64,000 nucleotides of DNA. It comes from Dactylosporangium vinaceum (lineage in GTDB: Bacteria; Actinomycetota; Actinomycetes; Mycobacteriales; Micromonosporaceae). Positions within the stretch are counted from its first letter, which is position 1. Every line of letters starts with the position of its first letter. Below, one piece after another: positions 1 through 8,342 of this stretch. Location of the stretch: NCBI RefSeq assembly GCF_019904175.1, contig NZ_CP061913.1, forward strand, positions 11,532,001 through 11,596,000. Reading direction: 5' to 3'. A program made the position numbers and the translations under genes. The notes under the pieces are model-generated. The model saw only the letters and a program-made list of their open reading frames with translations, ran no database searches and was not told the origin of the DNA.

Positions 1-1
1 G

Positions 2-718
2 GCCGCCAGCGTCACCGTGTGCACCGGTGTCACCGTCCAACAGATCAACCACGAGTCCGGCAAGGTCACCGGCGTCGCCCTGTCCACCGGCGAGCGTCTC
101 GCCGGCCGCACGGTCGTGGTCGCTGCCGGCATCGGCACCGCCACGCTGCTGCGCGCCTGCGGCAGTCGCGACAGCGAGCTGCTCAAGTCCCGGCTCGACA
201 TGATGATCCATCTACCTGCCACCACGATCCGCCAGGGTCTGATCTTCACCGAGCTGCACCGGCCGGTCCTCATGCCCGCCCGCGACGGCGGCACCCTCAC
301 CTCATACTTCGGCGGCACCCAACCCGACATCACCGGCCGCCGCGCGTACGCCGTCGACCTGGACAAGGCCACCGCACTGCTCGAGCAGACCCGCCGCGCC
401 TGCGCCGACGGCGTCGTCGACCCCACCGGCGCCGTCGCCTACGTCGCCGGCAAGACCGACTACATCGGCACCGCCCACGCCGAACACGGCCGGATCAACC
501 CCGGCTTCCACGTCATCCACCACGAACACACCGACGGCATCCACGGCCTGCACACCGTCATCACCGGCAAGATGACCCTCGCCTTCCACGCCAGCAAAGC
601 CGCCGCGGACGCCATCCTCGGCACCGACCTACCGCTGCTGCTCACCCCAGCCACCACGGTCGACGTCCCGCAGGCACTGGTAGCGGTCGAGCCATGGGCT
701 CCGACCGCCCACCGGTAA
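2..718 (+). CDS. FAD-dependent oxidoreductase, C-terminal part
   Basis: The reading frame is open from the window edge, so the N-terminus with the FAD-binding GxGxxG motif lies outside. The visible 238 residues show the end of a DAO-type flavoprotein: a strand and turn reading TVVVAAGIGTATLL, typical of the second dinucleotide-contact segment, a substrate-domain sheet, and a C-terminal GKMTLAFHASKAAADAIL helix that normally covers the flavin. The substrate is unknown. The stop codon lies 25 bases inside the next gene, so the two genes are probably cotranscribed. The family call is fairly safe; any specific activity would be a guess. Confidence 0.7.
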   Translation, partial: AASVTVCTGVTVQQINHESGKVTGVALSTGERLAGRTVVVAAGIGTATLLRACGSRDSELLKSRLDMMIHLPATTIRQGLIFTELHRPVLMPARDGGTLTSYFGGTQPDITGRRAYAVDLDKATALLEQTRRACADGVVDPTGAVAYVAGKTDYIGTAHAEHGRINPGFHVIHHEHTDGIHGLHTVITGKMTLAFHASKAAADAILGTDLPLLLTPATTVDVPQALVAVEPWAPTAHR

Positions 719-1287
719 AGTCAGTCCTTGTGCAAGATCCCGAACGGCCGATCATCACCACCGCCACGCGGCAGGTGTACGCCAGCCGCTGGTGGCAGGT
801 CGAGGAACACGACGTCGTCCACGCCGACGGCACACCCGGCATGTTCAACGTCCTGCACTGCGGCGACGGCGTCACCATCCTCGCCGTCACCAGCGACGGC
901 GACCTGTGCCTCATCCGCGAGTACAAGTACGCCATCGGCCGGCACATCCTGCAGCTCCCCAGCGGCGGCGTCGACGACGGCGAACAGCCGCTGCAGGCGG
1001 CGATGCGCGAACTGCTCGAGGAGACCGGCCTGGCCGCCGCCACGTGGACCTCGGCGGGGATCGTGCACCCATACCCGACCAACGTCGCGGCGACCGTCCA
1101 CCTGTTCATCGCCCACGACGCCCGGCCCGTCCAGGACCCCGAACCGGGCATCGACCTGCTCCGAGTCGACCGCGACACCGCGCTCGACCTGATCACCAAG
1201 CACGAGGTCACCCACGCCGCTTCGCTGGCGTGCCTGCTGACCTACCTTCTGCGCGAACGAGTGCATCCGCCAGCCGGCGGCGGCTGA
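694..1287 (+). CDS. Nudix hydrolase (ADP-ribose pyrophosphatase-like)
   Basis: This 197-residue protein carries a complete Nudix box, GGVDDGEQPLQ followed by AAMRELLEETGL, fitting GX5EX7REUXEEXGU. The family hydrolyses nucleoside diphosphates linked to another moiety, using Mg2+ held by the box glutamates. A strand upstream (VTILAVTSDGDLCLIREYK) and a proline-rich segment after the box resemble ADP-ribose/ADP-sugar pyrophosphatases. ATG 694 was chosen, which overlaps the oxidoreductase end by 25 bases; GTG 730 is an alternative start. The frame stays open upstream of 694 only as an antisense-like Arg/His-rich shadow of the previous gene. It is one of seven Nudix genes in the window. Confidence 0.85.
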   Translation: MGSDRPPVKSVLVQDPERPIITTATRQVYASRWWQVEEHDVVHADGTPGMFNVLHCGDGVTILAVTSDGDLCLIREYKYAIGRHILQLPSGGVDDGEQPLQAAMRELLEETGLAAATWTSAGIVHPYPTNVAATVHLFIAHDARPVQDPEPGIDLLRVDRDTALDLITKHEVTHAASLACLLTYLLRERVHPPAGGG

Positions 1288-1297
1288 GCCGAGAGGG

Positions 1298-2296
1298 TCA
1301 GCGGCCGAGGACCTGATACTTCGCCTCGGTGGCCTCCTTCTGCGGCTTCCACCACCACTCATTGGCCCGGTACCAGTCGATCGTCGCCGCCAGCCCGGCC
1401 TTGAAGTCGCCGTACACCGGCGCCCAGCCCAGCTCGGTGCGCAGCTTCGTCGTGTTGTTCGAGTACCGCAGGTCGTGCCCGGGCCGGTCCGGAACGTGGT
1501 CGTAGGCGTCCGGTGCCTCGCCCATCAGCTCCAGAATCAGCTCCAGGATCTGCTTGTTCGACCGCTCGTCACCTGACCCGATCAGGTACGTCTCGCCCAG
1601 CCGGCCGCGGGACAGGATCGCGTGCACGGCGGCGTTGTGATCGTCGACGTGGGTCCACTCCCGTACGTTCACCCCTTCGCCGTACAGCTTCGGCCGCTGC
1701 CCGGTCAGCACGTTGGTGATCTGCCGCGGGATGAACTTCTCCACATGCTGGTACGAGCCGTAGTTGTTCGCGCAGTTCGACAGCGTCGCCTGCACCCCGA
1801 ACGAGCGGGCCCACGCCCGCACCAACATGTCCGAACTGGCCTTCGACGCCGAGTACGGACTCGACGGGTCATACGGCGTGTCCTCGGCGAACTGATCGGC
1901 GCTGTCCAGCGGCAGGTCACCGAACACCTCGTCGGTGGAGATGTGGTGGAACCGGCCGCCGTGCCGACGCAGCGCCTCCAGCAGCGTGAACGTGCCGATG
2001 ATGTTGCTGCGGATGAACGGCTCCGGATCGTGCAGCGAGTTGTCCACGTGCGACTCCGCCGCGAAGTGCACGATCACGTCCGACTCCGCGACGATGCCGT
2101 CGACGACGCCGGCGTCGCAGATGTCGCCGTGCACGAACCGCACCTGGTCCTGCACCGGCGCAAGCGTCGTCCGGTCACCCGCGTAGGTCAGCGCGTCGAG
2201 CACGACGACCTCGTACTCCGGATGGTGCCGAGTGGTGTAGTGAACAAAGTTCGCACCGATAAATCCGGCACCGCCGGTGACCAGCATCCGCGTCAT
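1298..2296 (-). CDS. rfbB: dTDP-glucose 4,6-dehydratase
   Basis: The enzyme converts dTDP-glucose to dTDP-4-keto-6-deoxyglucose, the entry step to rhamnose and other deoxysugars. It is an extended SDR protein of 332 residues, the usual length. The N-terminus has the NAD-binding MLVTGGAGFIGANFV; HISTDEVFGDLP supplies the catalytic Asp-Glu pair, and YSASKASSD holds the Tyr-x-x-x-Lys pair. A VREWTHVDDHNAA segment near residue 225 is also typical. ATG 2296 is preferred over GTG 2302 because AGGA lies about nine bases upstream. No other deoxysugar gene is visible nearby, so its partners must be elsewhere or left of the window. Confidence 0.93.
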   Translation of the reverse strand: MTRMLVTGGAGFIGANFVHYTTRHHPEYEVVVLDALTYAGDRTTLAPVQDQVRFVHGDICDAGVVDGIVAESDVIVHFAAESHVDNSLHDPEPFIRSNIIGTFTLLEALRRHGGRFHHISTDEVFGDLPLDSADQFAEDTPYDPSSPYSASKASSDMLVRAWARSFGVQATLSNCANNYGSYQHVEKFIPRQITNVLTGQRPKLYGEGVNVREWTHVDDHNAAVHAILSRGRLGETYLIGSGDERSNKQILELILELMGEAPDAYDHVPDRPGHDLRYSNNTTKLRTELGWAPVYGDFKAGLAATIDWYRANEWWWKPQKEATEAKYQVLGR

Positions 2297-2506
2297 GCTC
2301 ACGCATCCTACGGAAGGGGGCCGTTGGGTTCCGCCTCCAACTGCATGGTCACCCGGTACAGTTCCGGCGCAACTGGCTTGTGCCTATAAGGCTTGAAGCG
2401 CTCGGCACCAAAGAGCCAACGCCAGGACGTGATGTTTGCGCGTGATCGTACTGTCGGCAGCAGTCCCAAGACCTAGGGCACGGTGGCGCCGAGGGGATGA
2501 TGAACG

Positions 2507-3319
2507 ATGCTGACCGCCCGGATCGCCTACGATGCGCTGCCAGCTGGTGTCAAGGCCGCGATCGAGGAGGTCATTGGTCCGGTCGAAGCTACGGTGTCAG
2601 CCAACGGTGGGTTCAACAGCGCCGTCGCAGCAAGGCTGTGCACCGCTACAGGTGACGTCTTCTGTAAGGCCCTGCCCGCCGACCACCGTTGGGTGTGGAC
2701 CCAGCGCCGTGAAGCCGACATAGCTCCATACGTGATCGGGCTGGCGCCCGACCTCGTCGCCCGGCTCGCCGTCGACGGCTGGGACGTCCTGCTTTTCGAA
2801 GCCCTCGATGGTCATCACGCCGACTACAGCCCCGGCTCACGCGACCTACCCGCTGTTGTGGCGCTTCTGGAAGCTGCCGCGAGCACACCCTGTCCGCCGA
2901 TCGAGCTCCGCGATGCCGTCGACCGACTCCGCAGCTACGTCAATGACCCAGCCGACCTGGACCAATTCGCCGGGACTGCGCTGCTACACACCGACCTCAA
3001 CAACGCCAATCTGATCGTTCACGCCGATCAGGCCCGGCTCGTCGACTGGGGCTGGGCCACGCGCGGCGCGCCATGGCTCGACGCAGCGTACTGGGTGCTG
3101 TGGCTCGTCGCGGCCGGACACCACCCGGCGCGGGCCGAGCACTGGGCCGGCAAGGTCTCTACGTGGGCCACCGCACCGAAGGTAGGACTGCGGGCGTTCG
3201 CCGATGCGCAGGCCAGACTCTGGACAAAGATCAACGATAGGAGCCCTGGCGACACGTGGACCGCCCGCATCGCCGCCGCTTCTCGACGCTGGATCGCCTA
3301 CCGCCGCAACCTGTCCTGA
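2507..3319 (+). CDS. Aminoglycoside phosphotransferase-family protein
   Basis: This 270-residue protein has the late catalytic half of the APH/choline-kinase fold: LLHTDLNNANLIV matches the Brenner motif HxDxxxxN, and the metal-binding motif downstream is DWGWA rather than the usual DxD/DxE. The N-terminal nucleotide-binding part is weakly conserved. Family members phosphorylate small molecules such as antibiotics, sugars or choline with ATP or GTP; the substrate here cannot be read from sequence. ATG 2507 follows a GAGGGGATGATGA ribosome-site region. It stands alone between rfbB and the lanthipeptide locus and has no clear link to either. Confidence 0.75.
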   Translation: MLTARIAYDALPAGVKAAIEEVIGPVEATVSANGGFNSAVAARLCTATGDVFCKALPADHRWVWTQRREADIAPYVIGLAPDLVARLAVDGWDVLLFEALDGHHADYSPGSRDLPAVVALLEAAASTPCPPIELRDAVDRLRSYVNDPADLDQFAGTALLHTDLNNANLIVHADQARLVDWGWATRGAPWLDAAYWVLWLVAAGHHPARAEHWAGKVSTWATAPKVGLRAFADAQARLWTKINDRSPGDTWTARIAAASRRWIAYRRNLS

Positions 3320-3622
3320 CCACCGCTTGGACACACCAGGCCGTAGACGTCGGTGCGAGTTGCTGAGGGCCGGCGTACGGAATGCGCGGCGACGTACCCG
3401 GGACGCAGGGTTGGCTGATCCTGAAGTCGCATCGGACCTACCGACTACTGAGTCGGCACCAGTAGTCCCTAGGGCCCAAATCGGGTTGGTACAGAAGTCG
3501 GTCAGCAGCGATGTACCCGACGTGAGTGGGCCAAAGGTTCACGGACGCGAATATGTTGCGGGGACGACTGAGGCGGGTGCGCTCCGACACTGACGGTCGC
3601 ATCCTGGCGAGAGGAGTCCGAG
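3320..3622 (+). other. Upstream region of the lanthipeptide locus
   Basis: This 303-base stretch has no convincing gene. It holds an inverted repeat at 3443-3467 and, at its end, the GAGAGGAG ribosome site of the precursor gene. It should contain the promoter of the lanthipeptide operon, but no clear -35/-10 pair could be picked by eye. Confidence 0.4.
3443..3467. promoter_or_regulatory. Inverted repeat, possible operator of the lanthipeptide operon
   Basis: GACTACT and AGTAGTC form a perfect 7-base inverted repeat around an 11-base spacer, 156 bases before the precursor start. The half-site spacing of about 18 bases centre to centre is compatible with a dimeric regulator. No pathway-specific regulator is encoded within the locus, so the binding protein, if any, is unknown. 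Confidence 0.3.
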
Positions 3623-3796
3623 ATGCAGGGCAATCGGCCGGGCCTGTCCCTGACCGGCGGGCTGGCGCAGCAGCCGGTGGAGGGTGCGGGCCGGTTCGAA
3701 CTCGACGTGCGCATCGTCGAGTCCGGCGAGCTGGATCGGGTGCTGCTGGCCAGCACCGACGACGGTTGCGACACCCAGAAGCAAGGCGACTGCTGA
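3623..3796 (+). CDS. FxLD-family lanthipeptide precursor peptide
   Basis: This 57-codon gene encodes the peptide substrate of the enzymes that follow. Residues 25-28 read FELD, followed by VRIVE, the leader signature of the FxLD lanthipeptide family that LanB recognises. The C-terminal part, LLASTDDGCDTQKQGDC, contains Ser44, Thr45 and Thr51 as dehydration sites and only two cysteines, Cys49 and Cys57, so at most two (methyl)lanthionine rings can form. Asp47-Gly48 is the classic dipeptide for aspartimide formation and fits the isoaspartyl methyltransferase domain encoded downstream. ATG 3623 has GAGGAG six bases upstream. No cleavage protease or exporter is seen beside it. Confidence 0.88.
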   Translation: MQGNRPGLSLTGGLAQQPVEGAGRFELDVRIVESGELDRVLLASTDDGCDTQKQGDC

Positions 3797-3803
3797 GACC
3801 GGA

Positions 3804-3837
3804 GCTCGCCCGGACCGGGCCACCCGGCCGGGCGAGC
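3804..3837 (+). terminator. Hairpin between precursor and LanB genes (attenuator)
   Basis: GCTCGCCCGG and CCGGGCGAGC form a perfect 10-base-pair stem with a 14-base loop, starting 8 bases after the precursor stop. There is no T-run, so it is better read as a partial terminator or RNA-stabilising stem. Such hairpins are common between lanA and lanB and raise precursor over enzyme expression. Confidence 0.6.
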
Positions 3838-3887
3838 CCCATCGCATTGCGGTGTTGGTGTCCATCATCGAGTTCGGGGAGTCGGGC

Positions 3888-6800
3888 ATGCACCGTCGGT
3901 GGTATCAGTCCCGTGACACCGCGCTTCTGCGGGCCAGCACGCACTTGCCGGATGCCGGTGGCGGAGAGCCGTGGCCTGCTGCGGGAAATGCGGATCGACT
4001 CGAGGTATGGGTCGGGTGGCTGGGCAAGGTTTGGCAGGACCGTCGGATCGTGGAATCGGTCGCCGTGTCGAGTCCGGTGTTCGCCGAGCAGATCACGGCC
4101 GCGGTCGACGGCGGCGGGAAGAGCGACGCGGCGCGGGTACGACGGCTCGCGGTGTCGCTGGGACGATACCTGGCACGAATGCGCGGGCGGGCGACACCAT
4201 TCGGGTTGTTCGCCGGTGTCACCCCGCTCGGCTTCGCTGCCACGGGGTCGCTCCTGGGGTCCGAGGCACACCGGACCTGGGTACGTGCCGACGCCGCGTG
4301 GCTGGCTGAGGTCGTTACCCGGTTGGAGGCATACCCGCAGCTACTGGCGCGGCTGAGTGTCGTGGGCAATGGCCTCGCGGAGATCCGCGGTGGGCGCGTG
4401 ACCATTCCGGGAACGCGGGTGGCCCAGGCGCGGTTCGGTGCGGGCCGCCATGAGGTGTCGGTGATATACAGCGCGGCGGTGCGAGATGTGCTGCGGGCCG
4501 CGACCGCCCCGGTGGTCGTCGCCGACCTGGTCCGCGCGGTGTTTCCGGCCGATGCCGCGGCAGCCTCGGCGATGCTGCAACAGTTGGTGGCGCATGGCGT
4601 GCTGATCACCAACCTCCGCCCGCCGTCCACGACCGTCGACGGCCTGGCTCATGTTCTTGACCAGCTCGCCGGCGTGGACGCCGATGGTATCGAGGAGGTT
4701 GAGGCCTTGATGTCGGCGCTGCGCGAGGCCCGTACCGCCGTCCGGATGCTGTGCCAGACGCATTGGCTCGACGGGGGCGGCCGGCATGCGGTTGCTGCGC
4801 GGCTGCGGCGGATCGCCGAGGTGCCGCAGCCGCTGATGACGGACGTGCGGCTGGACTGCACGGCGACGCTGCCGCGTCGGGTGGCGACCGAAGCGGCAGC
4901 CGCTGCTAGCGCACTGACGCGGCTGGCGCCGCACCCCGAAGGCGACCCTGCATGGTGTGCGTACCGGCAGCGGTTCCTGGACCGCTTTGGTCTCGGTGCG
5001 GTCGTGCCGCTGCTCGACATGGTCGACCCGGTCCGTGGGATTGGATTCCCTGACCACTTCGTCGAGCCCGCAAACTCGGCTCCGACGGCTCGGTCGGGGC
5101 AACTCGCCGCGCCGGCGGGGCTGACGGTGCGGAATGAGCGTCTGCTGGTGCTGGCTCAGCTGGCCGTCCTCGACGGTGCCGACGAAGTGGTGCTCAACGA
5201 GACCGCGATCGACGCGGTCACCGCAGATGGGCCGGCGCCTCGGCCGGTGCCGCATCTTGATCTGTGCTTCGACCTGCGGGCGGCGTCGCTGCCGGATGTG
5301 GGGGTGGGCCGGTTCGCGCTCGGGGTTACCGGGATCGGCCGGACCGCTCTGGCCACCGGCGGCCGGTTCTTCGACATCGTCCACGAGGTCCCCGCCGCCG
5401 TGGATTTGCCGGTTGTCGTCCTGAACGGCGAACCGGTGCAACTATCGTTTCCTGCGCTGGACGCACGCGGCGGCAACGTGCTGCGGGCGCCGCGACTGCT
5501 GCCGCAGGTGCTGCCGGTCGGTGAACATCGCGAACGTGACACGGACATAGACCTACGCGACCTTGCGGTCACCGGCGATCCGGACCGGTTGTGCCTGTTG
5601 TCGCTGTCCCGCCGTCGGGTCATCGAACCGGTGCTCGCCAACGCCGCCGCACGGCACGCCATGGCGCCGTTGGTGCGTCTACTGGCCGAACTGCCTACTG
5701 CATGGTGCACACCGATGTCGCTGCTGGACTGGGGCGCTGCCGACGTGCTGCCGTTCCGGCCGCGGCTGCGCTACGGCCGGAGCATCCTCTCCCCGGCCCG
5801 GTGGCGGATCAGCCCTGCCGATCTGCCCGCGGCGACCGCCGCCGAACCGGTGTGGGAGAAGGCGCTCGATCGGCTGCGGGAACGGCTGCAGCTGCCGGCG
5901 TGGGTATACGTGGGAACGGGAGACCAACGGCTGCGACTGCACCTGGACGAGCCTATGGACCGGGCGCTGCTGCGCGGCCACCTGCACCGCACCGCCGACC
6001 AGCCCGTGCTCACGGAGGCACCTACTCCCGAGGATCACCGCTGGTTCGGCGGCCGGGCCCACGAGATCCTCCTGCCCCTGGCCACCACGCTGCCACCGGC
6101 GCCACCACCAGTCGTGCTCCGCGGGCATGCTGACCTGCATCCGTTCCGTCAGGTGCAGGACATCCTCCCGGGCGACACGATCCTGTCCGCGAAGCTCTAC
6201 GGCCCCGCGGAGCTGGCTGGCGCGATCCTCACCGAACACCTGCCACGGCTGCTCGCCGCCTGGTCGTCCCCACCCTTGTGGTGGTTCATCCGGTACGAGG
6301 ACCCGGCACCCCATCTGCGACTACGGCTGCACCGGGTCGAGTACGGGCTGGCCGCCGAGCGGATCGGTGCGTGGGCAGCCGACCTGCGCCGGCTAGGTCT
6401 CCTCGCCGATCTGGCGCTGGTCACCTATCGCCCGGAGACCGGCCGGTTCGGCACCGGCGAAGCGATGGCCGCCGCCGAGGCGTTCTTCGCCGCCGACTCC
6501 GCCGCCGCCGTCGCCGAACTGGCCGCGGGCCGTCGGCTCGACGAGTCGTACCGGCAGGCGCTGACCGCAGCGAGCCTTGTCGACCTCGCAGCCGCGGTCA
6601 GCGGCGGCGAGGCCAACGGACTCCGATGGCTGCTGGACCATCCAGACCTCGCCGCCTCGCAGGGCCGCACCGACCGTATCGCCCTGGCACACACCATCAC
6701 CCTCACCGATGCGAATACCGGCCCAGCGGCGCTTGCCGCCTTCGTCGGCGGTGCCGAGGTCCTTGAGATGTGGCAGGCTCGGCGGGATGCCGCCGCGGCC

Positions 6801-6998
6801 TACGCCGCCCAGCTGGAGCATCCCGCCACACACGTCACATCGGCGTCGGTGTTGACGGCGCTGCTGCACCTGCACCATGTCCGAGTCCACGGCATCACCC
6901 CGGCCTTGGAGGCCCGGACTCACCGCCTGGCCCGCGCTGCGGCACTCGCCCGCACCGCCCGGACCGGCGACGCCGGCCGCAGCAGGACGGCGTCATGA
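3888..6998 (+). CDS. Class I lanthipeptide dehydratase LanB
   Basis: The protein (1036 residues) activates Ser and Thr of the precursor by glutamylation from Glu-tRNA and then eliminates glutamate to give dehydroalanine and dehydrobutyrine. The glutamylation half begins near residue 100 with RATPFGLFAGV, the hallmark of Lant_dehydr_N. Near residue 798, WWFIRYEDPAPHLRLR marks the SpaB_C elimination domain, so this LanB is full length. ATG 3888 was chosen because GGGGAG lies six bases upstream; the frame is open further upstream without a ribosome site. The stop overlaps the LanC start as ATGA. Together with the FxLD precursor the assignment is strong. Confidence 0.93.
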   Translation: MHRRWYQSRDTALLRASTHLPDAGGGEPWPAAGNADRLEVWVGWLGKVWQDRRIVESVAVSSPVFAEQITAAVDGGGKSDAARVRRLAVSLGRYLARMRGRATPFGLFAGVTPLGFAATGSLLGSEAHRTWVRADAAWLAEVVTRLEAYPQLLARLSVVGNGLAEIRGGRVTIPGTRVAQARFGAGRHEVSVIYSAAVRDVLRAATAPVVVADLVRAVFPADAAAASAMLQQLVAHGVLITNLRPPSTTVDGLAHVLDQLAGVDADGIEEVEALMSALREARTAVRMLCQTHWLDGGGRHAVAARLRRIAEVPQPLMTDVRLDCTATLPRRVATEAAAAASALTRLAPHPEGDPAWCAYRQRFLDRFGLGAVVPLLDMVDPVRGIGFPDHFVEPANSAPTARSGQLAAPAGLTVRNERLLVLAQLAVLDGADEVVLNETAIDAVTADGPAPRPVPHLDLCFDLRAASLPDVGVGRFALGVTGIGRTALATGGRFFDIVHEVPAAVDLPVVVLNGEPVQLSFPALDARGGNVLRAPRLLPQVLPVGEHRERDTDIDLRDLAVTGDPDRLCLLSLSRRRVIEPVLANAAARHAMAPLVRLLAELPTAWCTPMSLLDWGAADVLPFRPRLRYGRSILSPARWRISPADLPAATAAEPVWEKALDRLRERLQLPAWVYVGTGDQRLRLHLDEPMDRALLRGHLHRTADQPVLTEAPTPEDHRWFGGRAHEILLPLATTLPPAPPPVVLRGHADLHPFRQVQDILPGDTILSAKLYGPAELAGAILTEHLPRLLAAWSSPPLWWFIRYEDPAPHLRLRLHRVEYGLAAERIGAWAADLRRLGLLADLALVTYRPETGRFGTGEAMAAAEAFFAADSAAAVAELAAGRRLDESYRQALTAASLVDLAAAVSGGEANGLRWLLDHPDLAASQGRTDRIALAHTITLTDANTGPAALAAFVGGAEVLEMWQARRDAAAAYAAQLEHPATHVTSASVLTALLHLHHVRVHGITPALEARTHRLARAAALARTARTGDAGRSRTAS

Positions 6999-8320
6999 CC
7001 GCACCGACGGTCGACCCGGGCGAGCGCGACCGCGCGGCGGCGGCGTGCGAGCGCCTCAGCGTCGCGCTGGCCGAACCGGCCAGGCCGGTCACCGGCGACG
7101 ATGCGCGCGGCCGGCGGTGGCACGGCCAGTCGCTGTACCGTGGTGCGGCGGGCACCGCCGTCCTGCACGGCGTCCGTGCGCAGACCGGCGACGACCCGCC
7201 GGCACGGGTTCGCACCTGGCTGACGGAGGCGACCCGTGAGGACGTCAGTGCCGCATCCACCGCAGGGCTTTGGTTCGGCGCACCCGCGGTCGGGTTCGCC
7301 GTTGCCACCGCCGCGCCGGGGCTGTGCCCGGCCACCCTGCAGCAGCTCGACACCGCCGTCGCCCGTCTCATCGGCGCCCGGCTGGACGCCGCTGAGGCCC
7401 GCATCGTGGCTGGTCGACGCCCGCCCCTCGCCGAGTTCGACCTCGTCCGCGGACTGACCGGTCTCGGCGCCTACCTTCTGCATCGCACCCACTCCGATAG
7501 CCGGCCCGACCGACAGCCCAGCAGACCGGATCATGGCGTGGACGGCGACCTGGCTCGGCGGGTCGTCGCCTACCTGGTCCAGCTCACCGAGCCGCTGCCG
7601 CGGGCCGTCGATGAGTTCGGCGCTGACGTGCCGGGCTGGTGGAGCGGCGCGGTCCCGTCCGGAGAGACCGCGCACCGCTACCCGGGCGGCCACATCGATC
7701 TCGGCATCGCCCACGGCATCAGCGGACCGCTCGCCTTCCTCGCACTGGCGATGCGTCGCGGGCTCACGGTCCCCGGCCAGGCCGAGGCGATCGACCGCGT
7801 CTGCCGCTTCCTGGACCACTGGCGCCAGAACAGCCCGGCCGGAGCATGGTGGCCCGAACGCATCGGCCGCAACGAACTGCACCACGGGCGCCCGCGGCAG
7901 ACAGGGCCGGCGCGACCGTCCTGGTGCTACGGCACGCCAGGCATCGCCCGAGCCTGCCAGCTCGCCGCAGTCGTCCTCGGCGACACCGCCCGCCAGCAGG
8001 CGGCCGAACGCGCCCTCGCCGACTGCCTCGACGACCCCGGCCAGCTCCGCAACGTCCTCGACGCGCGGCTGTGTCACGGCTGGGCCGGCATCGCCGCCAC
8101 CGCCTGGCACGCCGCGCACGACGCTGCCACCGACCGCATCGCCGGCTACCTGCCACGTCTGCTGAGCAAGCTCACCGCGCTCGCCGAGCAGATCCCCGCA
8201 CCGAGCCAGCCAGCCCGGGAAGGGCTGATCGACGGCGACGCCGGCATCGCCCTCACTCTGCAATCCATGATCACCACCACCGCGTCGGTCAGCTGGCCGA
8301 CGTGCCTCCTGCTGGCCTGA
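6995..8320 (+). CDS. Lanthionine synthetase C family protein (LanC)
   Basis: This 441-residue cyclase adds cysteine thiols to the dehydro residues made by LanB to close (methyl)lanthionine rings. The zinc ligands are visible: Cys311 in WCYGTPGIA and the Cys360-His361 pair in CHGWAGIA. HGISGPLAFLAL and LIDGDAGIALTLQS are further repeats of the alpha/alpha toroid. ATG 6995 overlaps the LanB stop by four bases, indicating coupled translation. The length is normal for LanC. Confidence 0.92.
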   Translation: MTAPTVDPGERDRAAAACERLSVALAEPARPVTGDDARGRRWHGQSLYRGAAGTAVLHGVRAQTGDDPPARVRTWLTEATREDVSAASTAGLWFGAPAVGFAVATAAPGLCPATLQQLDTAVARLIGARLDAAEARIVAGRRPPLAEFDLVRGLTGLGAYLLHRTHSDSRPDRQPSRPDHGVDGDLARRVVAYLVQLTEPLPRAVDEFGADVPGWWSGAVPSGETAHRYPGGHIDLGIAHGISGPLAFLALAMRRGLTVPGQAEAIDRVCRFLDHWRQNSPAGAWWPERIGRNELHHGRPRQTGPARPSWCYGTPGIARACQLAAVVLGDTARQQAAERALADCLDDPGQLRNVLDARLCHGWAGIAATAWHAAHDAATDRIAGYLPRLLSKLTALAEQIPAPSQPAREGLIDGDAGIALTLQSMITTTASVSWPTCLLLA

Positions 8321-8342
8321 CCGCTACGAGTGACACCACCAG

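Noticed and set aside
19..693. Arg/His/Pro-rich upstream extension of the first Nudix gene
   Set aside because: It is the third-position-biased shadow of the FAD oxidoreductase frame; the Nudix protein starts at 694 or 730.
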